From: Polyrhizophydium stewartii
Taxonomy: Eukaryota > Chytridiomycota > Chytridiomycetes > Rhizophydiales
Direction of reading: 5' to 3'
Length of the DNA: 30,747 nt
Assembly (NCBI GenBank): GCA_027604665.1
Contig: JADGIZ010000070.1
Span: 1-30,747, forward strand
This document shows positions 22,201 to 30,747 of the stretch, in pieces. The position numbers were made by a program, and so were the translations under genes. The notes under the pieces were generated by a model. That model made no database searches and had not been told where the DNA came from. It saw only the letters and a program-made list of their open reading frames with translations. Position 1 is the stretch's first letter; the number at the start of each line of letters is the position of its first letter.

Positions 22201-23055
22201 GGATCTGACTACCGATGATCTTGCCAAGCAGGCTGTCAAAAACCTTGTTTATCTGGGACGCTGCCTCGCCTCGCGCCTAGAGACCGAGGCGGCACCGTCG
22301 CAGGATGGCGCCTCTGATTCGGACGACCCAGACGTCGACAACAACAATGGCGCTGAAGCTGATGACGTGCTAGGCGAGGGCACCGACGGCGAGGCGCAGC
22401 CCCAGCAGAGATCTACGCTCCTGTGGCTTACGCATCGGCTCGCATACCTGGCGCGCGTCGAGACAGGCAAGCGGCGAGGACCCGTTTTGGTGAGTTGGCT
22501 GTGCTGCGCGGCTCTGTAAATGCCCAATCCTGACGCCTTTGCGTTGCTGTGTTTTACAGCGCCGCAGCGTGTTCCAGTGGTTTGCTGCAATATCTCCATC
22601 GATCCCGAAAGCGGCGCGGCGACCGTACTACCTTTCCATGGTCGGCGCACTGTACCGTGTCGCAAAGGACGAGACGGCAAAGGGCCCTGTTGCAGGTGCG
22701 GGATGCCGATCCAACAGCCTTTGTGCGCCACATGCTGACACGATGGACTTCAATGCGTGCAGACGAGCTCAAGCAGCTTGCGCTTGAAGTCATGGCTATG
22801 TTTGAGACCCAACTCGGCAAAGCCGAGTATCTGGATATTTACACCAAGGTGCATCAGCAGGTGCTTGCGGTGCGCCAGGAGCGCCGCGTCCAACGTTCGA
22901 TTCTGGCCGTCGCGGACCCTGCTGCGTCGGCCAAACGGCGCACGCAGAAAAACTTGGCGAAGCGCAACAGCCGAAAGCGCAGGGCGGACGAGTTTTCCAG
23001 CCGCCGGATCCGCACTGGCCACTCCAAGAAGGCTCGCGGCCTGAATCTCGACTAA
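13234..23055 (+). CDS. UTP20: U3 snoRNP-associated protein UTP20 (SSU processome scaffold)
   Basis: Twelve exons: 13234-13290, 13397-13477, 13640-13839, 13916-14030, 14115-14390, 14461-14545, 14629-14847, 14912-15093, 15159-15518, 15581-22489, 22560-22695 and 22763-23055, about 2970 aa (human 2785, yeast 2493). The N-terminus (RFKFQSFNDRI, ALAKDLQEEFYPHFPAIF, YVRKFAAESFGFLVRKI) and the long helical-repeat body match UTP20, including the DRIM region from about residue 880. Further landmarks are LPAIMKVVVRILYGKLVSRR, LNGEDELAAQALKEAV, RLLPGLHRLIAVKDDELVPV, KSFDTLELTARVV, YEHESGRSSILEVLN and a Lys/Arg-rich C-terminus. UTP20 is a HEAT-repeat scaffold of the small-subunit processome in the nucleolus, needed for 18S rRNA maturation. 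Extra length comes largely from acidic low-complexity inserts (near 16480, 17700, 19590, 21925 and 22310). Splice acceptors in the 5' part were chosen by phase. Confidence 0.95.
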
Positions 23056-23164
23056 ATTCTATCAGTGTGAAATCATGCGCCAGATTTGCTTTTTTCGGCC
23101 GAAGGTTAAGATGCAAGAATGAAATTCGAAGATTCGCCCGTAGGACGTTAGCAGTCAGCGGTAA
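23056..23164. other. Short spacer 3' of UTP20
   Basis: About 110 bp with no gene signal. It ends in stops in the frame of the following Fanzor-like fragment, so that fragment lacks an N-terminal part here. Confidence 0.5.
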
Positions 23165-24366
23165 TCGGGAATACTACATGGGGGGGGGTCGAGGGGGCCG
23201 CGTGTCCAAGACCGGATCTACAACTCGATCGAGCGGCAGCGGCCGGCATGGAGCCTCAAAAACGCGCGCAAGACCAAGGATGGTCCAGTGAGTTGCGTGC
23301 ATGTGGCGCTTGTGTGCAGCATGCGTGCTGACTGCCCACTTGTGCAGCCAACCTCGCGCATTCTCTTTGTCTTTGACGACGGCGATTTCAAACACAACTC
23401 GCGCGGCCATACTACGATGCCCACGGCCACACCGCTGTTCAATGCTCTCCGGCGGCAGGGCGAGAGGGTCTGCTCGGTCAAGGAGCACAGGACGAGCAAG
23501 TGTTGCTCCAAGTGCGGCAAGGAGATGCAGCAGGCGGTGCTGCACAAGCAGCTGCCGCCGACCGAGGACGAGCTCAAGGTCCGGGCACGGAGCAAGCAAG
23601 ACAGGCAGATCAAGCGCAAGGCCCATTTACTGGTCAAGCTCGCCCGCAAGCACATCCAGCCGGATAATCAGCAGGCCGTCCCTCTCAGCATCTCACTGCG
23701 GCCCCTGCCGATCACGCAGGACGAGGCGGACATGGCCATCAAGTTCGCCTGGAGTGAGGCCACGTCCAAAGTCGCAGCTCGCCTGGAGGCGGCTCTCACT
23801 GCTGCCTTGCAGGCTGCTGCACAAGGTGATGTTATCGCATCGCATTGCCTCTTCTGCCTCTCGTGCTGACACGCCTGGTGCACATGCAGATGCCGCCCAA
23901 GCCGCCTCTGGTGCCTCTGCACCCGCACCCATGGACGGCAATGGATCCAACGGTCGGTGTCGCATCGCCTTCTCGCGCCATCTATGCGACTGACACTAGC
24001 TGCTTCTCATGCTCCCGGCGGTGGTGCCAATATAGCCCACCAGCAGACCAACCGCAAGAGGCACCTCGCTCTGGCAACCGCAAGCTGTCTCGGCCGCCGC
24101 CTATGTCAGTCAAGCCTTGGTGTGAAGGCGCCGATCTCATGGTTGCCCGAAACTACCACGCCAAGAACCTGCTCATGCCTTGGGGCCTTCGCCACTGCGG
24201 CAATTGCGACACCATCTGGCGCTGCGACAAGAACGCGTGCATCGACATGCACTTGCGCGCCATGTTCTACTTGCGCCAGCCTCTGAAAGTTGATGCACAA
24301 GGCATGACCCTCAGGGAAGATGGCCCGCCGTACTCGCGGCCTCAACAACAACACTCTCAAGTATGA
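23165..24366 (+). pseudogene. Truncated Fanzor (TnpB-like, OrfB) nuclease remnant
   Basis: An open stretch without a start codon at 23165-23287 joins across a 60-nt intron (gtgagt...gtgcag) to 23348-23825, then, with an unclear splice or frameshift, to a frame ending at 24366. Fanzor C-terminal marks are present: VFDDGDFKHNSRGH then TTMP (usual GDxxF...G...P region), VKEHRTSKCCSKCG with a first zinc knuckle at 23504-23515, and a second knuckle plus RuvC-III-like end in RHCGNCDTIWRCDKNAC (knuckle 24196-24207, Asp codon 24226-24228). Fanzors are eukaryotic homologues of the RNA-guided nuclease TnpB carried by mobile elements. Oddities: the N-terminal half with RuvC-I is missing (UTP20 ends just upstream), about 680 bp separate the two knuckles, and the usual Arg-Asp before NA is Cys-Asp. 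Probably inactive; a domesticated gene with missed 5' exons cannot be excluded. Confidence 0.6.
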
Positions 24367-24553
24367 TGCGCAGCCACTGCTGCACGCTCCTTTGCATCTG
24401 CAAGGAAACCACGGGTGCGAATCCGCACCATTCACAGTTTTTAAATTTGGCAATGGTGAGCTTCTGTGTGTTGATCGGGCACCTGAGGCCGATTACCGTC
24501 CGATGCGATTAAATTTTTTTTTTGCGAGAGCCTTCTTGGCGACAGACACTGAC

Positions 24554-25918
24554 ATGCCGCCATCCAAGAGGCTCAAGGTGTCCAAGAAGCGATTCAAGCC
24601 CGGAAAGGTCGCGACGCGCAAAGCGGCAGAGGCATACCACTCTTCTTCTTCGTCGTCGGATGAAGACGAGCGCGGCGAGGCTCTTTCGGATGCGGCAGTC
24701 GAAGAGCTGGACGATGTGCGACTGTCGGACCTTGACGAGGGCGACGACGGCGCAGGCGGCGAAGACGACGACGAGCATGACGCTGGCGGCGACAGCCGAG
24801 GAAGACGCTCAAATAGAGCAGGCCAGGAAGGGGAGGATGGGTCGGCAGACGGCGACAGCAACTACGACCTCGGTGACGGCGACAATGACGCTGCGGACGA
24901 CGAGGACGCAACAGCCGCAAAGCGCGGTGAGGCCTCGAGCCTCTGGTGACATGCGCTGCGCCTGCGCTGACCAAGGATATCTGCGGAAGCTCGGAAAGCA
25001 GCAGCACTTGAGGCGCGCGCGGCTGCAGGGGCGGCCAAGCTGGCGTCCACGATCTCGAAGCTGCTGGGAAAGGCCCCAGCAATGGAGTCTGCTCAGCCAG
25101 CATCTGCTGAGCTGGCAGGTACCGAGACAAGGCGCAAGGCGACGACCGTCGCTGACGACTCCGTAAGTTGAACATCGGCGAGCGAATTTCGGAGACGCAG
25201 CGTCGCCAATTTCAGCGCCGTGCGTTGCCGGCTTGACTCAAACACTGACAAGTAGCATGCGCAGAGGCCAATTCTGTCCAAGAAACGCCATTTCGAGGCC
25301 GCCATCGACGAAGCAAAGCTCGATGCCAAGGCGAGAAGGATACTCGCGGCTGAGCGCAAAACAAAGGTAGATTTGAGCCACGTGATCCCGGACCACACTA
25401 CAACCGACTACGAGAAGAAGCTGCGCAAGATTGCCACGCGTGGAGGTGGGATATGCTGCTCCGCGCTCGTGGGCAGTACCGGGATGCTTACGGCGACTTG
25501 CAGTCGTGCAACTGTTCAACGCAATTCGGATGGCGCAAAAGGACGCGGATGCATTGCAATCCGACGGGGTACAGAAGCACACGAGTGAAGGTGAGCGGCG
25601 ATGCGTCAATGGCAAAGCACGTGTGCAGCCAAAGAAACTCACAAGCCCGACTTAGTTGCCTCTGTGTCCAAGCAGACGTTCCTTAAGGCGCTCAAGGATG
25701 AGGGCCCCAAGAAAAAGAGCGTTTCCGATAGCGTAAAACATGCAAAGCCCGACAAGCCGACCGATGCCTCGCAGTCAGGAACTCAAAAGGCGTCTCGTAA
25801 GGCGGACAGTCAGCGCAAGGCTGACGACTCTGCCGTCTCGTGGGTTGCATCGGACTACGGCATGAAGACGCCAAAGCATTGGGACGAAGAGGAGGAGGAG
25901 ATTGAGGACGATTTCTGA
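24554..25918 (+). CDS. RRP15: Ribosomal RNA-processing protein 15 (RRP15)
   Basis: Five exons: 24554-24926, 24990-25162, 25265-25445, 25504-25590 and 25656-25918, giving 358 aa. The family core YEKKLRKIATRGVVQLFNAI crosses the third intron exactly in phase, and SVSKQTFLKALKDEG follows as in RRP15. ISKLLGK and a Lys/Arg helix (RPILSKKRHFEAAIDEAKL) lie before it. The N-terminus is basic (PPSKRLKVSKKRFKPGK, a likely nuclear or nucleolar signal) and then very acidic (Ser/Asp/Glu/Gly-rich, about residues 30-120). The C-terminus is acidic (EEEEEIEDDF). RRP15 is a pre-60S factor needed for processing of the 27S pre-rRNA. The open frame runs upstream of the chosen ATG without similarity, and a T-run lies at 24513-24521. 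Exon 3 could start nine bases earlier. Confidence 0.93.
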
Positions 25919-26138
25919 GTGGTTGGGCTTGCGCATGCGGCAGGAGATGACGCGCTCAGCGCTGGTGCAAGGGCGTGCGCCATTGCGTCTCCTTCGCATC
26001 GGGGCAGCCAATTGAACTAAATAACAAACCCTGTTGCGCAAGCCATTTTTTGCGATGCTTTTTGATGATGCGCCATGCGCTTATTTCGTGCCCATGACGC
26101 AAACCTTGCGGCGATCTGCGCCTACCGGTGACATGCTC
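25919..26138. other. Convergent spacer
   Basis: 220 bp between the stop codons of RRP15 (plus) and the Byr4-like gene (minus). No gene or clear terminator element was seen. Confidence 0.4.
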
Positions 26139-29100
26139 TTAAGCAGCCTCAAGAATCTGCAATCGGGTGCATCAGCCACTTTGTCACTGACTCAGAACGA
26201 AGCGCGTTGGCAACTTACAGCCCGAATATCATAAAGATGCGTTTTCGACATATCACGCATGACCATCCTGCTGTCCTGTACGACGCGCGGATACCAACGG
26301 CCCATGAACAGCTTGTGCGAGGCTTCCGAAATGTAGAGGCCTTCCTTGGCAGCCTTTGAGAACACGAACGCAATCGTTGGCGCTGTGTGGGAGGCGGGAG
26401 CAAGTTAACGAAGCGGACTCTTTGCTCGCAGTTTGAAAGCTGCAAAACTCACGTTGCGCGTTCGCCGGGGTCGTATCAATATCAATCTCGGCGAAAATAT
26501 CTGCGTCTTCTTCGTTGCCGATCCAGCACATCTTTTCGGGGTCAAAGACCATGCAGCCAACTTGCTCTGGCAACTTGCTGGCCGGCGTGTTTTTGATGAG
26601 CGCCGGACGCTGTGGCGTGGTCATGGCCTTATCAAAGTCGGAGAGAACACCCTCGTTGCCCTCCCAGACCTGCAGCACTGGATTGTAAACCATGTCACCT
26701 ACAACTTTGATCGCATTAGGCTCGTTGCTATTCCTGATGAGCGTGGGTTTACGGGGCTCGCGCTTGGGCTTCCGCAGCAAACGAACGAGCATCCAAAATG
26801 TAAGAACATGAGCTTCGCTAATGAGCACTCTGGAGATAGCGATTGGGTTACCTTCTTGTGCGAGGCGGTGCTGGATGCCTTTGTGGCGGGGCGGTAATGC
26901 GAGGGAATACCGGCTATTCCCATGACGCCAGTCGATCGTGCCAGACCATCTCGGTCCTCTGCGGTTGTGCCGTTCTCAGCTTTCAAACACTTTCAAGGCC
27001 AATATCGCTGGCAGAGCTCACCAAGTGATCCCAGCGTGCGGCCAAATGCGACGCGATGCGGACCGGTGCGCGTCGACAATGTACGCAAACCGTTCGAGTG
27101 AATATCGATATTGCTGGAAGATGAGGCTCCAAGTGGTCGATGCGTCATGCTTGCCGCCTCGCCTCGCGACGCGCAGGATGTTGCCGCGCTTTGAGACGGG
27201 AGAGGCGAAGATGAGTGCGATGACTGCGCAGTTGAAGCAGATGCTCCCAGCCAATGATGGCTGTGGGAGCTTGGCAGGCCGCTGACGTTCGTGATGCCGG
27301 CTGCGCTTGAGGAATTTTGCGAAGCATGCGATGCCGACTGGCTTTTTGCTGCCATGGGTACAGAGCGCACGCTCGAGGTGGATCCAGTCTTTTTGTGTCT
27401 CGATGCCGTGGCGGATGTCGGATGCGTGCAGCGCATCGACTGCGGAGTGAACGTTGCGGCGTCCGACTCAACAAAGACGTCCTCCAAGCTGTCAAGCTCG
27501 CTTCCGTCGCCTTCATGACCAGCGGCGCGCGGCTTGCGAAGCAGCCGGAAGTCGGATGGGGCCGAAGCGGATTGCGGCGCGGCGACTGTCGCGGCCCGAA
27601 CTGAAACCCAGGACGACGACGGAGTGGCGGCGCATGCAGTCCCTATAGTATGCGGAGTTGGTCTAGTAGAAGCAAATGCGGCCTTTTTTGCGGCTCCTGA
27701 AGCAGCACCGGTCATATCAGATGCGCGTTTGGCTGTGACGGATTTGGCGCCAGCGGTTGCGCCATGTCCGACTGAGCCCGTTGATTTGCGCATCGCAAGC
27801 GCAGACGACGACTGTGGGCGGCTTGGCGTCGGCTGACTCACGGCTGGGCGCTGAGAGGCGCCAATCGAAACAGAGCGTCCCTGAGTGGGAAGATGCGGCT
27901 GGTGCTGCTGTGAATAGCTCTGGATGTGAGTGACTCGGCCAATGAAAGCATGCGCAGCCTCGCTGGAGAGAGACGATGCGCGGGTAGGACTTCCAGGCGA
28001 GGGCCTCGCGCTCCTCGTCCGCGAGCTCAAGGTTGGATTCTTGGTGTACTCGGGGCGTCCCTGCGACCCGACGGCACTCGGCACTGGCGATGCCTGTCGT
28101 TGGTGCTCAGTGTGCTGCAGCTGGCGCTTCTCTTTACAATGTAGCGCATCTGCTGTCGGACTCGGGCGCTGCGGCATTTCCAAGGTCGCTCCTTCGGCTG
28201 CCACGGACCGTGTCTGTGGCGACGCTACAGTCGAGGCCAGACGCGCGCGCAGTCTTGACACAAACAGATCCGCACCGCCGCCGGACAGGTCCAGCCCCGA
28301 GTCAGGATCGCAGAAAAGATGGTCGTCGTCAAATGTGCTGGCGATAGCTCGACCGATGCCTCGTTCAGTACGGGCAGTTGATGCCGGATGGCGCGGAATC
28401 GGGCCTTGAGCAACATGACGCGACGTGCTGCGGGCTGGAGTACCACAAGCAGGATCTACTATTGCTTGTATACTGGCATTTTGTGTGCGCTCCAGCGTTA
28501 ACCCGCACTCATCGCGCACAACAGCTGGGTCGGACGGCCTGGCTCGCTGCGTATCGACGGCAGAGATATCGCCAAGTGGGTCGTGTCGATTATGAAGGCC
28601 GCCGCTCTTGCACGAGGATGCCTGCGCGCAAATTTGTGACGGTTGTTCTCTCGAACCCGCGAATGCAGTTTTAGGGCTCACCGACGCCGAGTCTACCAAA
28701 GGCAGCTCATCAAACATGTCAATTGATCCCGCATCTTCGTGTTTTGCTGTTCGCAGAACCAGATGTTGCGACTGCAGTGGAAAGTCGATATCGTCGAAGC
28801 CCTCATTGTCGCTTTCGGATGCGACGGCCGATGCATTCGAGCTTGGAACCGGGCTCTGCAGGTATCTGCGCCCAAAGAAAATAACACTCGAGTGCGATGA
28901 GGGAGACTGCGGAATCGCCAGATTCTTGCTTGCCGTTGTGATGCTGCTGCAGGAGCATGGTGCAGAGGCAGACGCGGGACTCTGTGCAGCCTCCGTGGGC
29001 GACTCCGAGACAAAGAGTGCGTCTGGTGGCTCTGCGTGGACGTCATGCTGCTCCGAGCAAGGTGGGCATGCGGATGGAAGTTGGCGCGGATTATGGGTTC

Positions 29101-30103
29101 GAAGCAAGCCGCAGGGCTTGTGCTCGTGCGCAGATGCAGCTTGGTGCGCGCCAGCTCGGATCTGAGGTGTCGATGGGGCTGTCGCAACCAAGCCGAGCGC
29201 TTGCGATGGAGCGCCTGCGAATTTGTACATGGCACTGTGCTTCGGCACACTCGCTGGGGGTGATTGTGGCGAGCGCCTAGCTGAATGGCGGGCCGCGTAA
29301 GCCAGACGTCCTTCTGCCTCTGGCAATGAGCCCTGCTCGACGTCCGACTCTGGTCGAGCGGGGCCGGTTGCGAGATTTGGATCGCTGCTGCTTCTGCTCA
29401 CACGAGCACAGTCAGGTGTCGCTTCGCTGGTACTAAAAACGGATTCCCCACTATCAATGTCAATCGAGGCTGCATTTGGCTCGCGGTGCGTGTCGGGCAA
29501 ACGCTCTCTGTGCTGCCCCGAGCGCAGGCATGCAGCATGCGTTGCAGGTTGGCCCTCGTCGTCGGAGGCCAAAGCAAAACTCTCGGCCAGGCTTGCTTTT
29601 ATCTCGTCCCAGTCTTCATCTGCAATCTCGACAGGATCGTTGAATGCGAGGTTCTGGAGCAGCGCTTGGGGCTCCTGGCTCACGAGAAGAATATCGTGCT
29701 GCATATCAACACCAGGGGCACCGTTGGCCCCCGCCGTGTCCTCTGCAAGCACATCATCGCCTTCTGCGACCGCCAGGATGTCATATGCGGCGGCATCGTC
29801 TGCGTTGACGCCGTCGGCCTCGCACGGGGAGCTTTCGTTGTTGTTGCGCGCGAAGGTGGCGGTGTTGTCTGGGGCAATCCCAACGCCGGCTGGCTGGAGA
29901 TCGCCAGCAAGTTGGCTGTGGTGGGCCGAGACGTCCTCTCGCCAGGCAAGCAGCCGCGTGCGATGGTCTGCCGGGGCGTCTATAGGGAGAGCAGCGAGCT
30001 GCTCCGGCGTGCGCGCGGACCGCTCCGGCGTGCGCCCGGGCTGGGCGGCTGCGCCGGGGCAGGCAGCTGCGTCCATGAATCTTGGTGTCGGAGCGCAGGG
30101 CAA
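26139..30103 (-). CDS. Byr4/Bfa1-like protein (two-component GAP subunit, septation/mitotic exit network)
   Basis: Five exons on minus: 27022-30103, 26852-26958, 26453-26768, 26219-26382 and 26139-26156, about 1228 aa. Marks of the Byr4/Bfa1 family are NDPVEIADEDWDEI (about residue 150), GFDDIDFPLQSQHLVL (about 435), GDGSELDSLEDVF (about 865; compare the family's GDGSELD...DDLP), and near the C-terminus repeated units VVGDMVYNPVLQVWEG and VGCMVFDPEKMCWIGNEE, then SKAAKEGLYISEASHKLF. Most of the first exon is Ser/Ala/Pro-rich and likely disordered. In yeasts Byr4/Bfa1 works with the TBC protein Cdc16/Bub2 as a GAP for the GTPase Spg1/Tem1 at the spindle pole body and holds back septation or mitotic exit. 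The last exon of 18 nt is uncertain. A second in-frame ATG lies at 30074-30076. Confidence 0.75.
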
Positions 30104-30280
30104 GCTGGCTCAACGCGACGCCGTGTGGCGCAGCATGCGCCCAACGGCTGTTGTGCAGCGACCAGGCCCGCGCAACAGCAGCCGATGGGCGCCGGCTGAC
30201 GCGCCGCCCAAGACGACCGCCAACTTTTTTTTTTCTTCCCTCAGTGACACCGAGCACTAACAAACGCAAGCACCGCAATC
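30104..30280. promoter_or_regulatory. Divergent spacer upstream of the Byr4-like gene
   Basis: 177 bp between the Byr4-like start and an ATG at 30281 on plus. A T-run followed by cttccctcag (30224-30243) looks like a pyrimidine tract with a 3' splice site, so a 5'-UTR intron of the plus gene is possible. Confidence 0.3.
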
Positions 30281-30297
30281 ATGGCCGCCGCTGACAA
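30281..30297 (+). CDS. Possible first coding exon of a further gene
   Basis: ATG followed by Ala-Ala-Ala-Asp and a strong donor AA|GTACGT at 30298. Many genes in this window have equally short first exons. The rest cannot be found because the sequence soon turns into homopolymer runs. No function can be given. Confidence 0.25.
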
Positions 30298-30599
30298 GTA
30301 CGTGCCGATGCCGGTGCCGATGCTGATGTTGCCGCGTCTGCTGCTGCGGCGGCCGCTGGTGCCGCTGCCAGCGCCGTATTCGTGACCTCCACGGCGCCAT
30401 GCTCGCAACGCCAGGACGCCCGCGCATCGTGCACGGGCGGCCCGGAGTGGGGCTGCTGATCCTCGTCCGCCCAACCGTGCGGGCGTCAGGCGCCGGGCCA
30501 TGGCCACCCCACCGCGAGCCGAGAGCGCTTGTGCCTGGCTCAGGGGTGCGCTGCGCAGCTGCCTTTGCGCTGCCTCTGCCACCGTCGCCCCCGGCCGGG
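30298..30599. other. GC-rich stretch, no gene supported
   Basis: About 300 bp with short open frames on both strands but no family motif or phase-consistent exon. It would hold the continuation of the gene starting at 30281, if that is real. Confidence 0.4.
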
Positions 30600-30747
30600 G
30601 CGCGCGGGGCGGGGCGGGGGGGGGGGGGGGGGCCGCCGGCCCCCCCCCCCCCCCCCGGGCCCCGCCCGGGCGCCCCCCCCCCCCCCCCCGGCCCAGATTA
30701 AAAAAAAACAAAAACAAAAATATTGTTTTTTGTTATTTTAAATAAAA
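30600..30747. repeat. Homopolymer and AT-rich contig end, probably an assembly artefact
   Basis: A long G run, two long C runs and a sudden switch to A/T-only sequence over the last 50 bases, in a genome that is otherwise evenly GC-rich. Frames across it code only Gly, Pro, Arg or Lys/Asn strings. Confidence 0.7.

Noticed and set aside
22696..22762. Reading through the last UTP20 intron in a second open frame
   Set aside because: Skipping the segment aligns much better with the C-terminal helices of UTP20, and both splice sites are standard.
29457..30260. A 267-codon plus frame opposite the Byr4-like first exon
   Set aside because: Shadow of the coding exon on minus; no family resemblance.
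1..30747. CRISPR arrays, tRNA or rRNA genes, bacterial operons
   Set aside because: No repeat-spacer pattern, cloverleaf or rRNA-like block was seen; spliced genes show the DNA is eukaryotic.

Overview
This window is GC-rich eukaryotic nuclear DNA, packed with short spliced genes (most introns 55-115 nt), and is almost certainly fungal. I identified ten conserved genes by joining exons across GT-AG (and twice GC-AG) introns so that reading phase is kept. The fungal assignment rests on a Byr4/Bfa1-type septation-network protein, a fungal-type riboflavin deaminase and compact introns. A zoosporic (chytrid-like) lineage is my inference from high GC, retained complex I and a Fanzor-type element. 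The last ~150 bases look like a low-quality contig end.

Layout. 1-1460: CA microsatellites, a doubtful small ORF and an unrecognised membrane-protein-like gene (602-1313, minus). 1463-3018: two mitochondrial respiration genes in tandem on plus, SDHAF1 (complex II assembly) and NDUFS6 (complex I zinc subunit). 3195-5635: ENY2/SUS1 and RPN8 on minus. 5674-6150: a RIB2-like deaminase on plus, only 38 bp from the RPN8 start. 6266-7772: THOC3/TEX1 on minus. 7995-9040: TAF11 on plus. 9201-12800: a 13-exon gene on minus that I cannot assign to any family. 13234-23055: UTP20, with a finely split 5' part and a 6.9 kb exon. 23165-24366: a truncated Fanzor (TnpB-like) remnant. 24554-25918: RRP15. 26139-30103: a large Byr4/Bfa1-like gene on minus. 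30281: a possible first exon of another gene, followed by homopolymer sequence.

Functional themes. ENY2 (SAGA/TREX-2), THOC3 (THO/TREX) and TAF11 (TFIID) belong to transcription and mRNA export. UTP20 and RRP15 act in pre-ribosome assembly and flank the Fanzor remnant. RPN8 belongs to the 26S proteasome lid. Genes are mostly arranged as divergent or convergent neighbours with short spacers, so shared bidirectional promoters are likely. No tRNA, rRNA or CRISPR was seen.

All exon coordinates come from manual splicing by phase and family similarity and have not been confirmed with transcripts.
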